Assembly (NCBI GenBank): GCA_963764685.1
Contig: CAVXTT010000003.1
Location: 85,465-149,464 of the forward strand
From: CAVXTT01 sp963764685
GTDB taxonomy: Bacteria; Bacteroidota; Ignavibacteria; Ignavibacteriales; Ignavibacteriaceae
Reading direction: 5' to 3'
Length of the DNA stretch: 64,000 nt
Within the stretch, counting starts at the first letter, position 1, and every line of letters starts with the position of its first letter. The notes below the pieces were generated by a model. It was given only the letters and a program-made list of their open reading frames with translations. It did not search any database and was not told where the DNA came from. Of this stretch, positions 28,439 to 38,046 are shown piece after piece. The position numbers and the translations under genes were made by a program.

Positions 28439-28684
28439 CTTGATTTTTCCTAATCTTTTCTTAATTGGAAGGTAAAATTAGTGATAATAAGTGTTTTATT
28501 TAAGATAAAAATAAAAAATGTGCGATCGTGCAGTATACTGACCACCTGATACCAGACTATTCCGCTGATAAGATATCTCCTGGAGATGACAAATCGGCAA
28601 TAGTTTCAAATGGTGCAATCATTTCGTTTAATCTGTGCAATTGCCGGTTCAGAGAATGTCAAGAGTTTTTTATCTTTATCCTCA

Positions 28685-31099
28685 ATGATTCCAAAATTTT
28701 TCACAATCTTGGTTCTTTTCTCTGCGGTTTCACTTCCGCAGAGCTTTTCCATTACCGGTAAGGTTCTTGACGCAGAAACAGGTGAGGGACTCGGCTATGC
28801 CAATATCAGGGCTGCAGGCACGACAACCGGCACTTCTGCTAACCGGGATGGGGATTATCAGCTGAAGCTTCCTGCGGGAAATTATAAAATAGCTGCTTCT
28901 TATCTTGGATATTTTTCAGACACGATCACACTGGGTGTCCGGGGAAATTTAACCGGTATAGATTTTAAGCTCCGTCAAACCAATGTAACACTCCCAGAGA
29001 TTACTGTACTCCCGGGCGAAAACCCTGCCCTGGTTATTATCCGGAAAGCAATAGCCCGGAAACACTACAGGGATTCCCTCTTAACCAGTTATGAATTTGA
29101 TGCCTATACTAAAGGGATTATCAGGACAGAAAAAGAAATTTCATCAAGGGGCAATGGAGGAATTACCCTCGATATCGGTTCACCGGATACGGCAGGACTC
29201 TTTATTACCGGAATACTTGAAAATGAAAGCCGAGGATATTTTAAAAAACCGGATAAGTATAAGGAAATAATCCTTTCGAGAAAGCAGACATCTAATTTCC
29301 CTTCTTCGATAAACATCCTGACGGGAGGGAGACTTATCCAGAATTTTTATGATGAGAGAATTAACTTCCTCGGTACCGATCTGAACGGTCCTGTAGCTGA
29401 TGATGCTCTCGACTATTATGATTATTACATTTTAAGCGCTTCTGCTATTGATAAGGACACGGTATTTAAAATCTCTATTGCACCACTGGACAAAGATGAT
29501 CCGGGATTTACCGGCAGTATTTATATTAATAACAGGGCATATGATCTTGCCAAAATAGACCTCCAACTTAACCGTGCGGCAAATGTGGGGGGTATATTTG
29601 ACACGATAAGTATTTTCCAGCAGTTCGATGCATTCGGCGGCGAACTCTATATGCCGGTAGATTACCGCCTCTTTGCAAAGGCCAATGTCCTTAACCTGGC
29701 AAGATTCGGCTTTGAGCTAAGCAGTGTTCTGTATGATTATAAAATCAACCCCGCTTTGGGTGATGATTTTTTTGATAAGGCAGTGCTTACTGTTGTGCCG
29801 GATGCAGATAAAAAGGACAGCCTGTACTGGTCGGGAATTCAATCAATTCCCGGGACAGAAGAAGAACTTTTTGCATACCGCCGTATAGATAGTCTAAGCA
29901 AAATACCATTCAGTTTCTGGGATGAGTTTTCTATTCTTGCATCGCAGCTTAAAGTGGCCGAAGGTTACTATATCAGCGCTCCCCTTTCATTATACCACTT
30001 CAACAGGGTGGAGGGGCATACACTCGATTTCGGCATATCGGGGGAAGATCTGCTCGATTACCGCCTTAACAGTGATTTCAATATCTCGTACGGGTTCTCG
30101 GATAAGAAGGTGAAGACGGACTTATCCGCTGCCTACCTGCTGGGAGAATACCGGACAACAGAAATAAATGTAAACGCTTATAATTCGCTAAAAGTTCTTT
30201 TCGGTGAATCGGAAGATTATAACGATTTTCTGACAACACTGCTAACACTCTTCTCCAAATATGAATTCAGGGATTATTATTACTCGAGAGGTTTTGATCT
30301 GAATATTTCCGGAGAGGTATTCCCTGTCCTTAGTCTTTCTTCCGGCTACAAAAATTATCTTGACCGCAGTGCGTACAACAACTCCGATTTCAGCTTCCTG
30401 AATAAAGAAAAATTGTACAGGGAAAATCCTCCCATCGACGAAGTAAATATCAACCAGCTTAATTTCGGGTTTACTTTAGATGCAAGGAATTATATAGAGG
30501 ATGGATATTTCCGCCGCCGGATTACTGAAGGCAAATCCTACTTTATATTATCAGGGAATATTGCACACAGCAACAGTCCCTGGCTTGAGAGTACGATAAA
30601 ATTTACCAAGTATGATATGACGCTGCGCGGTTATTTAAACAGCTTCCGCTCAACATCGTTAAATTTTAAAATATACGGATTATATACGGTGGGAGGGCTT
30701 CCCTACCAGGATTTATACTCAATCCCCGGAAATATTGATCTTCTTGCGCGGGACTATACGTTCAGAACTTTAAATGTAAATGAAATGGTGGGGGATAATA
30801 CAGTAACTTTGAATGTGGAGAATCTTTTAGGGGACGAGCTATTCAGAATGTTGAATGTGCCTTTCTTAAAAAGCGCCGAATTGGCTCTTAAAGCTTTTTT
30901 TAATGCGGCTTATATTGTTAACGGTTCCCCCAGTCCTTCGCTGCCGGAATCTCAGAAGCAGGAGTTCAAGACCCCGTTCTATGAGATCGGTTTTGGGGTA
31001 GGACACGTGCTTTTACCAATGACGATAGAATTTGCCTGGAAATTAAATCACCGTGGGGAGAATAACTTCAGGGTGGGAATAAATTCCTTCGCACTATAA
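28685..31099 (+). CDS. DUF5686-type outer-membrane protein with carboxypeptidase-like regulatory domain
   Basis: About 804 residues from the ATG at 28685, chosen because it starts a clean signal peptide (MIPKFFTILVLFSAVSLPQ). An upstream in-frame extension from 28610 would spoil it. Residues about 25-110 are a carboxypeptidase-regulatory-like beta-sandwich (GKVLDAETGEGLGYANI). The rest matches the DUF5686 architecture, with a periplasmic region followed by a large outer-membrane barrel ending FRVGINSFAL. This family is widespread in Bacteroidota and its role is unknown. Confidence 0.85.
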   Translation: MIPKFFTILVLFSAVSLPQSFSITGKVLDAETGEGLGYANIRAAGTTTGTSANRDGDYQLKLPAGNYKIAASYLGYFSDTITLGVRGNLTGIDFKLRQTNVTLPEITVLPGENPALVIIRKAIARKHYRDSLLTSYEFDAYTKGIIRTEKEISSRGNGGITLDIGSPDTAGLFITGILENESRGYFKKPDKYKEIILSRKQTSNFPSSINILTGGRLIQNFYDERINFLGTDLNGPVADDALDYYDYYILSASAIDKDTVFKISIAPLDKDDPGFTGSIYINNRAYDLAKIDLQLNRAANVGGIFDTISIFQQFDAFGGELYMPVDYRLFAKANVLNLARFGFELSSVLYDYKINPALGDDFFDKAVLTVVPDADKKDSLYWSGIQSIPGTEEELFAYRRIDSLSKIPFSFWDEFSILASQLKVAEGYYISAPLSLYHFNRVEGHTLDFGISGEDLLDYRLNSDFNISYGFSDKKVKTDLSAAYLLGEYRTTEINVNAYNSLKVLFGESEDYNDFLTTLLTLFSKYEFRDYYYSRGFDLNISGEVFPVLSLSSGYKNYLDRSAYNNSDFSFLNKEKLYRENPPIDEVNINQLNFGFTLDARNYIEDGYFRRRITEGKSYFILSGNIAHSNSPWLESTIKFTKYDMTLRGYLNSFRSTSLNFKIYGLYTVGGLPYQDLYSIPGNIDLLARDYTFRTLNVNEMVGDNTVTLNVENLLGDELFRMLNVPFLKSAELALKAFFNAAYIVNGSPSPSLPESQKQEFKTPFYEIGFGVGHVLLPMTIEFAWKLNHRGENNFRVGINSFAL

Positions 31100-31295
31100 A
31101 AGTACACCTCACTGCCGGTAAATTTCTCTTGCCCATCTATGGCATACCCTAACCCCGGAACGTGTGACTGAGAATTAAATACCACGGTCATACTTTGCAT
31201 CCAAATTGAACTCCATTAAGGTTTAATAAAATCTTTCTATCAGCAAATTATAAAGATTTGGCTGCTAACCCTGATACAATCCTGAAGTAACCCTT

Positions 31296-31374
31296 ATGTA
31301 ATCCTCAAAATTGGTCAAATCTGAGGATTAGATGAGGATTACATCAGGATTAGATGAGGATTACATCAGGATTA
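31296..31374. repeat. 22-bp tandem repeat plus inverted arm
   Basis: The unit GATGAGGATTACATCAGGATTA occurs twice back to back (31331-31352, 31353-31374), with a partial unit just before. Its core TGAGGATTACAT is also present inverted at 31296-31307 (ATGTAATCCTCA), so either repeat can pair with it in a 12-bp perfect stem. Confidence 0.7.
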
Positions 31375-31838
31375 GATACCAGGTGCTTATATTTTGCTTT
31401 TATTGATTTTTGCTCAAAAAACGCATAAGGTTTTCTTCTGCCACTATACAAAGGGTTGCCTGGCGTTTCATCAATGGATATATGGATAAATGACGTTAGG
31501 GAGGTTTCTTGGTTCCTGAACAACGTTTCATTGCAAGTTACCAAAAAAGGCACTGCCTTTATTTACAAAAACAATGACCTTTATTACCTACCTACGGCGG
31601 GCAGGCTCGAAAACACTCAGTGACCTTCCTTTCCTAAAGAATCCTAGCCCGGTGGCTGAGTGTTCCGAAGGAATGTATCGAAGCCATAAGGGCGGGCAGT
31701 GCGAAAACTCCTCATACCAGCCAGTGCCCTGACCATTTTATGATGTCTCCAATACTATGAGAAAAACGTTTCCCCAAGGCATTGACGCTTACGAATTCAG
31801 GACATCGTTTTCTTCCGAATGATCACGTAACCTTGTCA

Positions 31839-31909
31839 AACTCCGTTAGGAGTTTTATATCTGTAGAAAAACCAATAAACAAAAAAAACATTTCAACTCC
31901 GTAGGAGTT
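31839..31909 (+). repeat. Composite double-palindrome repeat, copy 3
   Basis: AACTCC-GTTA-GGAGTT at 31839-31854, linker TTATATCTGTAGAAAAA, spacer, AACTCC-GTA-GGAGTT at 31895-31909, then GCATTCC. Same order, orientation and spacing as copy 2, 16 kb away. Confidence 0.7.
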
Positions 31910-32078
31910 GCATTCCCGCATATGGCACAATCAAGGACAGGCCGCTTTGTAATTATGGAAGGGTGATTATTCAGGTCGTCCTGTCCGTACGGATATCTTT
32001 TGTTTTCTTGCTAAGGTTCACCTTTCTTTGTAATATATACCCTGAAGGATTTTCTAATCCAAATTTTATGGAGACAGA

Positions 32079-33827
32079 ATGAATAAAATACCCTTCCACG
32101 GAAAACACTCCATCCATATAGTGGAGAAACCTCAACGTAATTATTTCTTTCCTGTTTACTGCCGAAAAATTCTAAAAATAATTATTCTGATTATCTTACT
32201 GTTTCCTCCTGTTATTTTTACCCAAAGCCCTAACTTTTATCCTCAGGAACACTTGAGAATATCAGATTTCGGGATGGGATTTAATATTGACAGTTATGAT
32301 ATGAACAGGGATGGAATACCGGATATAGTGATCGGCAACTGGAATGACACCAAAGTTTTATATGGGGGACCAGTACTACTGGATTCTACTTTCGATGTTC
32401 TTTATCAGGGCAGACTGCTTACTATATGTGATTATAACGGGGATGGATTCAAAGACCTGATAGCAATGCATTTTACCAGCTATGACAGTGCAAGACTCGA
32501 TTATAACGGGGAAATACTTTTTTATTACGGCCAAAGCGGTGTACCGGCCATTGACATAATACCCGAATATTCAATTCCTCTGCCTACGCTCTATCCGAAA
32601 AAAGATAAATTTTCCCTTGGAGAATTCAGACCGGGAGTAGAGAGTGGAGATTTCAATAATGACGGAAAATTTGATTTTGCAATTAATTCAGAAAATGCAC
32701 TACCAGAAATTTCTGTAGGCAAGCTATTTATCTATATGGGAAGTGCAATCCCTCCGGATAGCGCGACATATTCTGTAAGCGGGAAATGGATACCCGGATC
32801 AGGGCAAGCACCCATACTTTACTTTGGTAAATTCTTCCAGATCGGGGATCTGAACAATGACGGTTATGATGATTTACTGCTGACCTCCAAAATATTAAAA
32901 GCATCTTATCCATTTGCTGACAGTCTTGTAGTTCTTCATATATATATGGGAAGTGATAATTTTGCTTTTCTTGAGAATGGTGAGACTCTTAGATACGAAT
33001 CCTTCTCAGGTCCTTTTGGATATTCATATGGCTGGATAAATTTACCTATTTCAATGATGGATATAAACTCTGATGGTTTCAGCGATTTGATCATAGCTTT
33101 TGTGGGAACTGATTCTACAGTCCATGTTCATTATGGCTCAGTTAATATAATCGATACAATACCATCATTTTATTTAACTGATCCTGATACAACATCTGAA
33201 GATATTCTAATAGGTTCGATTTGTCATAATGTAGGCGACTGGAATAAAGATGGTGATGATGATTTTCTGTTGATGGGCTCAGGATTCAAATCATTTAGTG
33301 CTCATTTGGGAGGCCCTCATATCAGTAACCAAAACCCCTATGGTATGAGGGGATTATTGGAGTCATTAAGCTGGTATTTCCCTCAAAAAGCTCTTGGCTG
33401 TGGAGATCAGAATGGTGATGGAGTTAAGGATTATGCAGTTATTTCGTTCGCTGGCATAGATATAAGGGGATATTTAATAATTTTCAAGGGGCGAAGCGAT
33501 ATAGTTGTTTCAGTAGATGAAGACAAAGATCCTGGAATCCCGGAGGTATTCACTTTAGAACAAAACTATCCGAATCCTTTTAATCCTTCTACAACCATTA
33601 AGTACCGGATACTAAATAAACCAGGCACTGTACAGATTGTGTCCCTGAAAATCTACGACATACTGGGTAGCGAAATTACTGTACTGGTAAATGAAGAACA
33701 ATCATCCGGCTACTACAAAGTAAATTTCGATGCCCGAAAGTACAATTTAACTTCGGGGATTTATTTTTGTGAATTAAAACTGGATGGGCAATTTTCTCAA
33801 AAAATTAAAATGATCTATTTGAAGTAA
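32079..33827 (+). CDS. FG-GAP/VCBS repeat protein exported by T9SS (first of a tandem pair)
   Basis: 582 residues with an unusually long basic N-terminus (about 30 residues) before the hydrophobic signal segment; the ATG has GGAGACAG as its ribosome site. The mature part has about seven repeats carrying calcium-binding DxNxDGxxD loops (DMNRDGIPD, DYNGDGFKD, DFNNDGKFD, DLNNDGYDD, DINSDGFSD, DWNKDGDDD, DQNGDGVKD). This is consistent with a seven-bladed integrin-like propeller. The C-terminal about 90 residues are the type IX sorting domain (EQNYPNPFNPSTTIKY … GIYFCEL … KMIYLK). A surface protein, probably for adhesion or binding; ligand unknown. Close paralog of the next gene. Confidence 0.85.
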   Translation: MNKIPFHGKHSIHIVEKPQRNYFFPVYCRKILKIIILIILLFPPVIFTQSPNFYPQEHLRISDFGMGFNIDSYDMNRDGIPDIVIGNWNDTKVLYGGPVLLDSTFDVLYQGRLLTICDYNGDGFKDLIAMHFTSYDSARLDYNGEILFYYGQSGVPAIDIIPEYSIPLPTLYPKKDKFSLGEFRPGVESGDFNNDGKFDFAINSENALPEISVGKLFIYMGSAIPPDSATYSVSGKWIPGSGQAPILYFGKFFQIGDLNNDGYDDLLLTSKILKASYPFADSLVVLHIYMGSDNFAFLENGETLRYESFSGPFGYSYGWINLPISMMDINSDGFSDLIIAFVGTDSTVHVHYGSVNIIDTIPSFYLTDPDTTSEDILIGSICHNVGDWNKDGDDDFLLMGSGFKSFSAHLGGPHISNQNPYGMRGLLESLSWYFPQKALGCGDQNGDGVKDYAVISFAGIDIRGYLIIFKGRSDIVVSVDEDKDPGIPEVFTLEQNYPNPFNPSTTIKYRILNKPGTVQIVSLKIYDILGSEITVLVNEEQSSGYYKVNFDARKYNLTSGIYFCELKLDGQFSQKIKMIYLK

Positions 33828-33844
33828 AAACCCATAGGTATATT

Positions 33845-35485
33845 ATGATTAAATACTTCTTTGCGCTTTTTCTCGCATTAAGCACAAGTATGATTTTTTC
33901 TCAAACTCCTAATTTTTTTCCTTATGAGCACTGGAAAGTAAGCGGATATGGTATAGCTATCAATGTAGATATTCATGATCTTAACAAAGATGGTAAGCAG
34001 GATATTGTAGTGGGAAACTGGAACGATACATATGTTTACTTTGGCGGAGCAGGGACACTGGATTCAACTGCCGATATAATTTACTCAGGCAGATTACTTG
34101 CAATGTGTGACTATAACGGTGATTCTTTTAAAGATCTCATCACAATGCATTTTATAAACTTTGACAGCAGCAGATGGGATTATGACGGCGAGATATTATT
34201 TTACTGGGGCAGTGATACAAATGAACTTTTTATTGACACGCTTGTTGATTACTCAATCCCGTTGCCGACAATTTATCCCTCTAAAGAATATTTTGCCTAT
34301 CCTTTGAACAGACAATCTGTGGAATCAGGCGATTTTAATAATGACGGTAAAGATGATATTGTAATCAGTTCTTATGCATATCCCCTGCCGGGCGGTTATG
34401 GAAAAATTTATATTTATATGGGCAATGAAACGCCTCCTGATACTGTTAGTTTTGCAGTCAGCGGTAAATTCATCAATGGACAACCAGTAATAAGGGATTA
34501 TGGTTACCACTTTCAGGTAGGAAATATAAATGGAGATAGTTATGATGATCTGCTTTTAAGTTCTACAGTTCGCAAGATACCTCCTGTTTCTAATCCAACG
34601 GACAGTTTAGACGTTTTAGATATTTATTTGGGAAGTGAAAACTTTCAATTTGTTGAAGGGGGTGAATCACTTAGGTATGAATCAAGAGTTGAGAACAGTT
34701 TTTATTCCTATGGCTGGTTCAAAAAAGAATTTTCGATGTGGGATTTAAACGGAGATGGTTATAGTGATTTAATTCTGAGCCATTGGTATAAGGATTCCAC
34801 AAATCATGTTCATTTTGGATCTGAATCTGTAATTGATACTATTCCATCTTTTTTTATAACAGACCCCGATACCACACGAGAGGATCTCATTGTTGGTCCA
34901 ATGGGACATAATATTGGAGATTTTAATGATGATGGTTATAGTGATTTTATTTTGTATCATTCTTATCCTTCCTCATTTAGTCTTCATTTGGGCGGTCCCT
35001 ACTTCAGTAATGAAAACCCTTATGGTTTGAGAGGATTACTGGAAGCTTGTTCTATTTATCCAATAAAAGCAATGGCCTGTGGTGATCAGAACGGGGATGG
35101 AGTTGAAGATTTTGTAACGATTGCTCCCTGCGGCAGGTTAGGTGAGGGATATGTATTAATATTCAGGGGCAATCCTAATATTGTTACTGCTAACAGCCAA
35201 GACATCTCCTCCGAAGAAAACACATTTCGGCTACTGCAAAATTACCCTAATCCATTTAACCCTACTACAAGAATAAGGTATGATCTTCCTGAAATAAGCA
35301 GGGTAACTTGTTCGGTTTATGATCTTCTGGGAAGAAAAGTTAAGGATCTTGAAGATAATCAACTCAAGCAGCCGGGTAGTTATGAACTCACATTTGATGC
35401 TTCGGGATTATCCAGCGGGGTCTACTTCTACAGGATCAGTGCGAATGATTATGTGGCAGCTAAGAAAATGATAGTAATTAAATAA
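33845..35485 (+). CDS. FG-GAP/VCBS repeat protein exported by T9SS (second of a tandem pair)
   Basis: 546 residues, starting 17 bp after its paralog and clearly derived from the same duplication (both begin the mature part with QxPNFxPxEH and continue NxDxxDxNxDG). It has a normal short signal peptide. It shares the seven-repeat calcium-loop layout (DLNKDGKQD, DYNGDSFKD, DFNNDGKDD, NINGDSYDD, DLNGDGYSD, DFNDDGYSD, DQNGDGVED); two loops have lost the canonical Gly (DS instead of DG). The sorting domain ends GVYFYRI … KMIVIK. The sorting domains of the two paralogs differ more than the propellers, suggesting that the tail has been exchanged or evolves separately. Confidence 0.85.
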   Translation: MIKYFFALFLALSTSMIFSQTPNFFPYEHWKVSGYGIAINVDIHDLNKDGKQDIVVGNWNDTYVYFGGAGTLDSTADIIYSGRLLAMCDYNGDSFKDLITMHFINFDSSRWDYDGEILFYWGSDTNELFIDTLVDYSIPLPTIYPSKEYFAYPLNRQSVESGDFNNDGKDDIVISSYAYPLPGGYGKIYIYMGNETPPDTVSFAVSGKFINGQPVIRDYGYHFQVGNINGDSYDDLLLSSTVRKIPPVSNPTDSLDVLDIYLGSENFQFVEGGESLRYESRVENSFYSYGWFKKEFSMWDLNGDGYSDLILSHWYKDSTNHVHFGSESVIDTIPSFFITDPDTTREDLIVGPMGHNIGDFNDDGYSDFILYHSYPSSFSLHLGGPYFSNENPYGLRGLLEACSIYPIKAMACGDQNGDGVEDFVTIAPCGRLGEGYVLIFRGNPNIVTANSQDISSEENTFRLLQNYPNPFNPTTRIRYDLPEISRVTCSVYDLLGRKVKDLEDNQLKQPGSYELTFDASGLSSGVYFYRISANDYVAAKKMIVIK

Positions 35486-35501
35486 ATTAGTAATCTTTAT
35501 T

Positions 35502-35532
35502 CGGGGCGGGCAAATGCCCGTTTGAAACCCCG
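35502..35532. terminator. Bidirectional nested hairpin between convergent genes
   Basis: Inner stem CGGGC / GCCCG (35507-35511, 35516-35520) with a 4-nt loop, and alternative outer pairing CGGGG / CCCCG (35502-35506, 35528-35532). It sits between the ends of the FG-GAP gene and gyrA and could terminate both. Confidence 0.65.
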
Positions 35533-35537
35533 CCTGT

Positions 35538-38003
35538 TTATTCGCCTTCTGTTGAAGTACCGTTCCCGTTCACATCATCATCTTCCGGAATAACCTTTGC
35601 TATATCAGCTATCTTGTCTCCTTCGTTAAGACGGATAACACGTACGCCCTGGGTATTGCGTCCCATAATACGAATATCTTTAACCGACTGACGTATAACC
35701 ATTCCTTTTGAGGAAATAATTACAAGTTCATCGCCGTCCACTACTTCCATCATAGCTATCATTTTGCCTACTTTGTCGGAAGTCTTTACGGTAATAACAC
35801 CTTTACCGCCGCGCCTGGTAATGCGGTAATCATTTATATCCGAACGCTTGCCGTAACCGTTTCCAGTTACAACAAGAATATTATCGTTACGCTTTATAAC
35901 AAGCAGGCCAACAACAATATCATCCTTCGAAAGTCTTACACCGCGTACGCCCGTTGCAGTCCTTCCCATATCCCTTACATCTTTTTCGTTAAACCTTATG
36001 GCAAAGCCATTCCTTGTTCCAAGCACAATATCATTGCTGCCATCGGTAAGTTTAACTGCAATAAGTTTATCACCGGGCATCAGGTTGATTGCATTGATAC
36101 CCCCCTTGCGGACATTCCCGTAAGCCGATAATACTGTCTTTTTGATTACGCCTTTAGCTGTGGCCATTATAAGGTAATTAGTTTCTGTAAATTCCTTAAC
36201 GGAAACAAAGGCGCTTATATTTTCATCCTGATCCTTTTCGATCAGGTTGAGTATCGACCTGCCCCTGGTAGCGCGTCCTCCTTCCGGAATTTCGTGTACC
36301 TTCAGCCAATAGCATCTTCCCTTGTCTGTAAAGAATAATATGAACTGATGCGTTGACGCAATGAACATATGTTCTATGAAATCATCATCTTTGGTTCCGG
36401 CACCGGTTACTCCCTTGCCGCCTCTTCCCTGTTTTCTGTATCCGCTTACAGGGAATCTTTTTATGAAGCCTTTGTGGGAAATTGTTACTACGACATCTTC
36501 CTCTGCTATTATATCCTCTAAGGAGAATTCTTCATAACTATAAATAATCTCTGTCCTGCGGGCATCGCCGTATTTTTCTTTTACAATAAGAAGCTCATCC
36601 CTTATCAGCAGGTACCGCTTCTCTTCGCTTCCGAGAATTCCTTTCAGTTTTTCGATAAGCTTAATGGTTTCTTTGTATTCATCTTCAATCTTTTTTCTTT
36701 CAAGCCCTGTTAATCTCTGCAGGCGCATATCAAGTATCGCCTTGGACTGAATTTCGGAAAGCTTAAACTTCCGCATAAGGTTGTTTTTTGCGGTCTCCAC
36801 ATCGCGAGATTTTTTGATGGTATCGATTACAGCATCAATATTATCAAGAGCAATGATATATCCCTCAAGGATGTGGGCGCGTTTTTCTGCAGCATCAAGT
36901 TCAAACTTTGTCCTTCTGATAACCACATCCATCCGGTGTGCAATGAAATGCTGCATCATCTCTTTAAGAGTAAGTACCTTTGGTGCTCCGTGAACAAGTG
37001 CTAAGAGGATAACTCCGAAGGTTGTCTGCATCTGTGTATGCTTGAAGAGCTGGTTGAGTGTAACTGCCGGCTGGGCATCTCTTTTAAGCTCTATAACTAC
37101 CCTCATACCATCACGGTCTGACTCATCCCTGATATTTGAAATGTCTCCGATGGATCCGGCACGGACAAGGTCTGCAATTTTCTCAATCAGATTTGCCTTA
37201 TTAACCTGGTAAGGGAGCTCCGTGATTATAATATTTTCCCTTCCATTCTTCATTGTCTCTATGTTGGCCTTTGCCCTTACAATGATTCTTCCGCGTCCCG
37301 TGGTATAGGCTTCCTTAACTCCTTCGTATCCGTATATAATACCGCCGGTGGGAAAGTCGGGGGCGATTATAAACTTCATCAGCTTTTCTGAATTGATATC
37401 GGGATTTTTTATCAGTGCAAGAAGTCCGTCTATTACCTCATTCAGGTTATGCGGCGGAATATTCGTAGCCATTCCAACAGCGATACCGCTCGAGCCATTA
37501 ACCAGCAGATTCGGCAAATAGGATGGAAGTACCGTAGGCTCCTGGAGAGAATCGTCAAAGTTGGGGGCAAAGTTAACAGTGTTCTTGTCGAGATCCCTAA
37601 GCATTTCATCGGCAATACGCGCCAGCTTGGCTTCCGTGTAACGCATCGCTGCAGGAGAGTCGCCGTCTACAGATCCGAAGTTTCCCTGGCCGTCGACCAG
37701 CGGATAGCGAAGAGAGAAATCCTGCACCATTCTGACCATTGTATCATAAACGGCAGTATCGCCGTGCGGATGGTATTTACCTAAAACCTCTCCTACGATC
37801 CTTGCTGATTTTTTATATGGTCTGTTAAATGCGAGTCCCAGTTCGTGCATTCCGAAAAGTACTCTTCTGTGTACCGGTTTCAGCCCGTCTCTTACATCGG
37901 GCAATGCTCTTGCCACTATTACAGACATAGAATAATCTATGTATGATGACTTCATTTCCTCTTCAAGCGAAACAGGTACTATTTTTTCAAAGATTGTTGC
38001 CAT
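35538..38003 (-). CDS. gyrA: DNA gyrase subunit A
   Basis: 821 residues. The catalytic tyrosine is Tyr122 in AAMRYTEAKL, at the same position as in E. coli. The quinolone-determining region reads HPHGDTAVYD, so residue 83 is Thr (E. coli has Ser) and 87 is Asp. The C-terminal six-bladed DNA-wrapping domain contains the GyrA box KQGRGGKG, which distinguishes gyrase from topoisomerase IV. It forms the A2B2 enzyme with gyrB, 43 bp upstream in the same operon. The acidic tail (PEDDDVNGNGTSTEGE) is typical. Confidence 0.97.
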   Translation of the reverse strand: MATIFEKIVPVSLEEEMKSSYIDYSMSVIVARALPDVRDGLKPVHRRVLFGMHELGLAFNRPYKKSARIVGEVLGKYHPHGDTAVYDTMVRMVQDFSLRYPLVDGQGNFGSVDGDSPAAMRYTEAKLARIADEMLRDLDKNTVNFAPNFDDSLQEPTVLPSYLPNLLVNGSSGIAVGMATNIPPHNLNEVIDGLLALIKNPDINSEKLMKFIIAPDFPTGGIIYGYEGVKEAYTTGRGRIIVRAKANIETMKNGRENIIITELPYQVNKANLIEKIADLVRAGSIGDISNIRDESDRDGMRVVIELKRDAQPAVTLNQLFKHTQMQTTFGVILLALVHGAPKVLTLKEMMQHFIAHRMDVVIRRTKFELDAAEKRAHILEGYIIALDNIDAVIDTIKKSRDVETAKNNLMRKFKLSEIQSKAILDMRLQRLTGLERKKIEDEYKETIKLIEKLKGILGSEEKRYLLIRDELLIVKEKYGDARRTEIIYSYEEFSLEDIIAEEDVVVTISHKGFIKRFPVSGYRKQGRGGKGVTGAGTKDDDFIEHMFIASTHQFILFFTDKGRCYWLKVHEIPEGGRATRGRSILNLIEKDQDENISAFVSVKEFTETNYLIMATAKGVIKKTVLSAYGNVRKGGINAINLMPGDKLIAVKLTDGSNDIVLGTRNGFAIRFNEKDVRDMGRTATGVRGVRLSKDDIVVGLLVIKRNDNILVVTGNGYGKRSDINDYRITRRGGKGVITVKTSDKVGKMIAMMEVVDGDELVIISSKGMVIRQSVKDIRIMGRNTQGVRVIRLNEGDKIADIAKVIPEDDDVNGNGTSTEGE

Positions 38004-38046
38004 TGGATATATTTATTTTTTAATATTCAGATCAATATCGCACGTA

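Larger units (their letters stand above)
31100..32078. other. Repeat-rich non-coding region
   Basis: About 980 bp without a supported gene. It holds a 22-bp tandem repeat with an inverted arm (31296-31374) and a 9-bp inverted repeat, AACACTCAG / CTGAGTGTT (31612-31620 / 31656-31664), in a GC-richer patch with two GGCGGGCAG words. It also holds the third copy of the composite palindrome (31839-31909). A 67-codon minus-strand frame (31350-31553) starts without a ribosome site and is not called. The region looks like accumulated intergenic repeats; the last about 100 bp should hold the promoter of the FG-GAP genes. Confidence 0.5.

Noticed and set aside
31296..31374. Short regular repeats that might be a CRISPR array
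   Set aside because: The repeats are directly adjacent without spacers, only two units exist, and no cas gene is present.
31350..31553. 67-codon minus-strand open frame in the repeat-rich gap
   Set aside because: No ribosome site and it runs into the tandem 22-bp repeats; most likely chance.
31640..31690. GTGGCTGAGTG…CGAAGCC stretch resembling widespread intergenic repeats
   Set aside because: Only a loose resemblance, single copy in this window; kept as part of the gap description.
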